64,000 nt of DNA from assembly GCA_910586345.1 (NCBI GenBank), contig CAJUHC010000005.1, forward strand, positions 10,545-74,544, in the 5' to 3' direction. The notes under the pieces were generated by a model. That model saw nothing but the letters and a program-made list of their open reading frames with translations. It made no database searches and was not told the DNA's origin. Shown piece after piece: positions 62,369 to 64,000 of the stretch. Positions within the stretch are counted from its first letter, which is position 1. Every line of letters starts with the position of its first letter. Position numbers and translations under genes: made by a program. The DNA comes from an uncultured Christensenella sp. Lineage in GTDB: Bacteria; Bacillota; Clostridia; Christensenellales; Borkfalkiaceae.

Positions 62369-62558
62369 AGAATTTCCCTTCCTTCATAGAATTTTTTTAT
62401 GTTAAAAGAAAAAATTTAAATATTTTTATAATTTTTTCCGCTAACTTCGCCTTTAATGACCCCCAAATAACCGCAAAAAACGCTGTTTTTGGGTTAGTTA
62501 AATGTTTAATCATTAATAAAAAATAATTTTTTGTATCCATCTTAACCCGTCTTTAAAC
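62369..62558 (-). other. Leader region upstream of the repeat lipoprotein
   Basis: About 190 bp of AT-rich, non-coding sequence. AATTCTATGAA occurs twice just ahead of the start (once containing the start ATG), with GGAAGGG between as the ribosome site. If transcription starts near 62611 the leader is about 240 nt, long enough for RNA control, but I recognise no riboswitch. Confidence 0.4.
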
Positions 62559-62670
62559 CTATACTTTTAAATACGGAACGATATGTGAATTATTAACATC
62601 TTTTTGTAGGTATTTTCAGCATATCACGACTTAAATCATTTGTCAATAGTTATAAGTTAAAAAAGTATAG
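62559..62670. repeat. Inverted-repeat-flanked segment, candidate invertible promoter
   Basis: CTATACTTTT (62559-62568) and its exact complement AAAAGTATAG (62661-62670) enclose about 92 bp that contain a consensus-type promoter reading toward the starch locus. A serine recombinase gene starts 96 bp further on. This is the layout of a DNA-inversion switch; the short arms make it a candidate only. Confidence 0.5.
62618..62646 (-). promoter_or_regulatory. Promoter reading toward the starch locus
   Basis: Minus strand perfect TTGACA (62641-62646), 17-bp spacer, TATGCT (62618-62623). It is the best promoter upstream of the repeat lipoprotein gene. Confidence 0.65.
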
Positions 62671-62765
62671 ATTTATAGATTTTTTTTATTTGTAGGGCAT
62701 TTAGGAATAACGTATAATTTTCTTATTAAATAATATTGCCGTCCACGCGCGCAAAGGAGAAAATT

Positions 62766-63377
62766 ATGAACTATGCCTACGCAAGGGTTTCTAGCAAAGA
62801 CCAAAATTTGAGCAGACAACTCAATGCTTTCAATAATTGCAACATCGAATTCAAAAAAATCTATTGCGATAAAGAGAGCGGCGTAAACTTCGAGCGTACC
62901 AGTTATAAGCAACTGATTAAAAGATTACGTTACGGAGATTTGCTTGTAATCACCTCGATAGACAGATTGGGAAGAAATTATGACTGTATCCAACAGGAGT
63001 GGAAAAGAATTACCAAAAATATCGGCGCGGATATTTACGTTTTAGGTATGCCTCTGCTTGACACACGTTGCCACGAAAAAAATCTCGTAGGCAAATTGAT
63101 TGCGGATATCGTTCTGGAACTACTGTCCTTCGTTGCCGAAAACGAGAGAGAAAACATAAGGTCAAGACAGGCGGAAGGCATACAAGCCGCCAAATTGCGC
63201 GGCGTTAAATTCGGCAGGCCGCCGCTTGTCTGCCCCGATAACTTTAAAGAAATCGCCGAAGCCTATCTAAAACGCGCCATAAACCTCAGCGACGCGCTTC
63301 AAGCCACCAAAATGAAACGCTCCACCTTCTACACTTATCTTCAAAAGTATTCAGACAATAATAAAAAGGCAAAATAA
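62766..63377 (+). CDS. Serine recombinase, resolvase/invertase family
   Basis: The start at 62766 (MNYAYARVSSKDQNLSRQ) has AAAGGAG 8 nt upstream. The 203-residue product has the resolvase catalytic domain: YARVSS with nucleophile Ser9, the SIDRLGRNYD arginine motif, and the E-helix ENERENIRSRQAEGIQAAKL. A short helix-turn-helix DNA-binding domain ends it (ISDALQATKMKRSTFYTYL-type). Size and layout fit small Hin/Tn3-type recombinases that invert or resolve DNA. No transposase or other mobile genes lie beside it; the inverted repeats at 62559-62670 are the nearest possible substrate. Confidence 0.9.
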   Translation: MNYAYARVSSKDQNLSRQLNAFNNCNIEFKKIYCDKESGVNFERTSYKQLIKRLRYGDLLVITSIDRLGRNYDCIQQEWKRITKNIGADIYVLGMPLLDTRCHEKNLVGKLIADIVLELLSFVAENERENIRSRQAEGIQAAKLRGVKFGRPPLVCPDNFKEIAEAYLKRAINLSDALQATKMKRSTFYTYLQKYSDNNKKAK

Positions 63378-63408
63378 AAAACGCCGCAATTTCAAAGTGC
63401 GGCGTTTC
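63377..63408 (+). terminator. Terminator of the recombinase gene
   Basis: AAAA-ACGCCGCA, 9-nt loop, TGCGGCGT-TT: 8-bp GC-rich stem directly after the stop codon. Confidence 0.75.
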
Positions 63409-63788
63409 CATTCGTTATTTAATTGAAATTTTCACGGTTTTTTTGTGCTTATATGCTTTACATACTGCCCGTATAAAATAGTGTTACGAAAAGTATCAAA
63501 GAACTTTCGAAAAAATGCAAATACGACAGATCTCGCCGTCTTATTTACAAAGCCCGCCGTATCTCGGCGGGCGTACCGCTGACCGACTTAACCGCCACGA
63601 ATTCTCGTTCGAGGGATTTTAAGGCATATGCGTCAAAATTTGCTCATAGCAAAAATCACAAAAAAACAGGGCATTTTTAGCCGAAAACCGCCTAAAAACG
63701 CCCCAAAATCAATGATTTTCTTATTTTATCCGTTTGTTACAAATTCCCTAAAATCAGCAGCTTCCCAAAATTTCCCAATTATTTTCAC
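63409..63788. other. Spacer with a GCCCGCCG hairpin and a possible coding remnant
   Basis: No intact gene. GCCCGCCG-TATCT-CGGCGGGC lies at about 63551-63572. On the minus strand a short open stretch reads SLEREFVAVKSVSGTPAEIR before a stop, with no start, which may be the end of a decayed gene. Confidence 0.4.
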
Positions 63789-63819
63789 AAAAATGAGCCA
63801 CCGACAGTGGCTCATTTTT
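63789..63819. terminator. Terminator of the partial gene at the window end
   Basis: AAAAATGAGCCAC, loop CGACA, GTGGCTCATTTTT: perfect 13-bp stem, 15 bp after the stop codon at 63834. Confidence 0.9.
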
Positions 63820-63833
63820 CATATTTAATACTA

Positions 63834-64000
63834 CTAACTTTTCCGCATATAGTATGTTGCGCGACCTGCCCCGCGCCTTTCAAGATAGCTGTCCTTTACC
63901 AAGTTTGTTAAAACGTTTATTATTGTCTTATCACTTATGTTAGGACACTTATCCATTATATCTTGTTTGGTGAATTTTCCTATTGTACTATCAATTGCTT
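63834..64000 (-). CDS. C-terminal winged-helix segment of a partial gene (possibly Fic-type)
   Basis: The visible 54 residues read GKFTKQDIMDKCPNISDKTI, INVLTNLVKDSYLERRGAGR and ATYYMRKS before TAG. This is a winged helix-turn-helix like those ending Fic-domain proteins or small transcription regulators. The start and main domain lie beyond the window, so the family cannot be fixed. Confidence 0.6.
   Translation of the reverse strand, partial: AIDSTIGKFTKQDIMDKCPNISDKTIINVLTNLVKDSYLERRGAGRATYYMRKS

Noticed and set aside
63551..63640. Short minus-strand coding stretch SLEREFVAVKSV... as a gene
   Set aside because: No start codon or ribosome site, stops on both sides in about 30 codons; at most a remnant.

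Overview
The window looks like chromosome from a fermentative, carbohydrate-using Bacillota/Clostridia species, probably a gut commensal. The grounds are consensus sigma-A promoters, GGAGG ribosome sites, LytTR two-component systems, lipoproteins, InlB/Listeria-Bacteroides-type repeats, domain-swapped GH3 enzymes and an M60 (mucin-type) peptidase. A Christensenellales-like lineage is my guess, not something the sequence proves. I saw no rRNA, tRNA or CRISPR. Almost every gene is on the minus strand.

Layout. 1-1.3 kb: a partial PLP aminotransferase behind an Lrp/AsnC regulator, then two small plus-strand genes. 1.9-8.6 kb: a membrane/Rossmann/RyR-domain protein and a membrane-anchored M60 peptidase with its own consensus promoter. 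8.7-22.3 kb: an SDR gene fragment and a secreted polysaccharide/glycoconjugate set (SGNH hydrolase, two reversed-order GH3 enzymes, an Ig-like lipoprotein, an InlB-repeat esterase), with a LytTR two-component system immediately upstream (22.5-24.5 kb). 24.6-28.9 kb: an AT-rich island with two polymorphic-toxin tips, each followed by a likely immunity gene. It abuts a third GH3 gene that has lost its catalytic domain and carries a stop at codon 5. 30.8-32.9 kb: a second LytTR two-component system whose kinase is frameshifted at the tip of a 19-bp perfect palindrome.

33.1-44.3 kb is a phage-tail gene cluster: glycosyltransferase, fibre, hub, tape measure, frameshifted tail chaperone, tail tube, tail completion, scaffold-like protein, small membrane protein, zinc-ribbon protein, and an ImmA/XRE regulator pair. 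No terminase, portal, capsid or integrase is visible. A lipoprotein cargo gene with its own promoter and terminator is inserted on the opposite strand. This is either a decayed prophage or a tailocin-like particle.

44.8-62.4 kb is a coherent starch/maltodextrin locus: glycogen phosphorylase, MalK, MalG, MalF, MalE, a cytoplasmic GH13 enzyme, a LacI-type regulator, a secreted protein, a secreted GH13 amylase and a lipoprotein with eleven InlB-type repeats. Extracellular amylase would make dextrins, the repeat lipoprotein and MalE would capture them, MalFGK would import them, and GH13 plus GlgP would degrade them. Upstream of this locus, a consensus promoter lies between 10-bp inverted repeats next to a serine recombinase gene (62.6-63.4 kb). 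This may be an invertible on/off switch. The window ends inside a gene with a C-terminal winged-helix.
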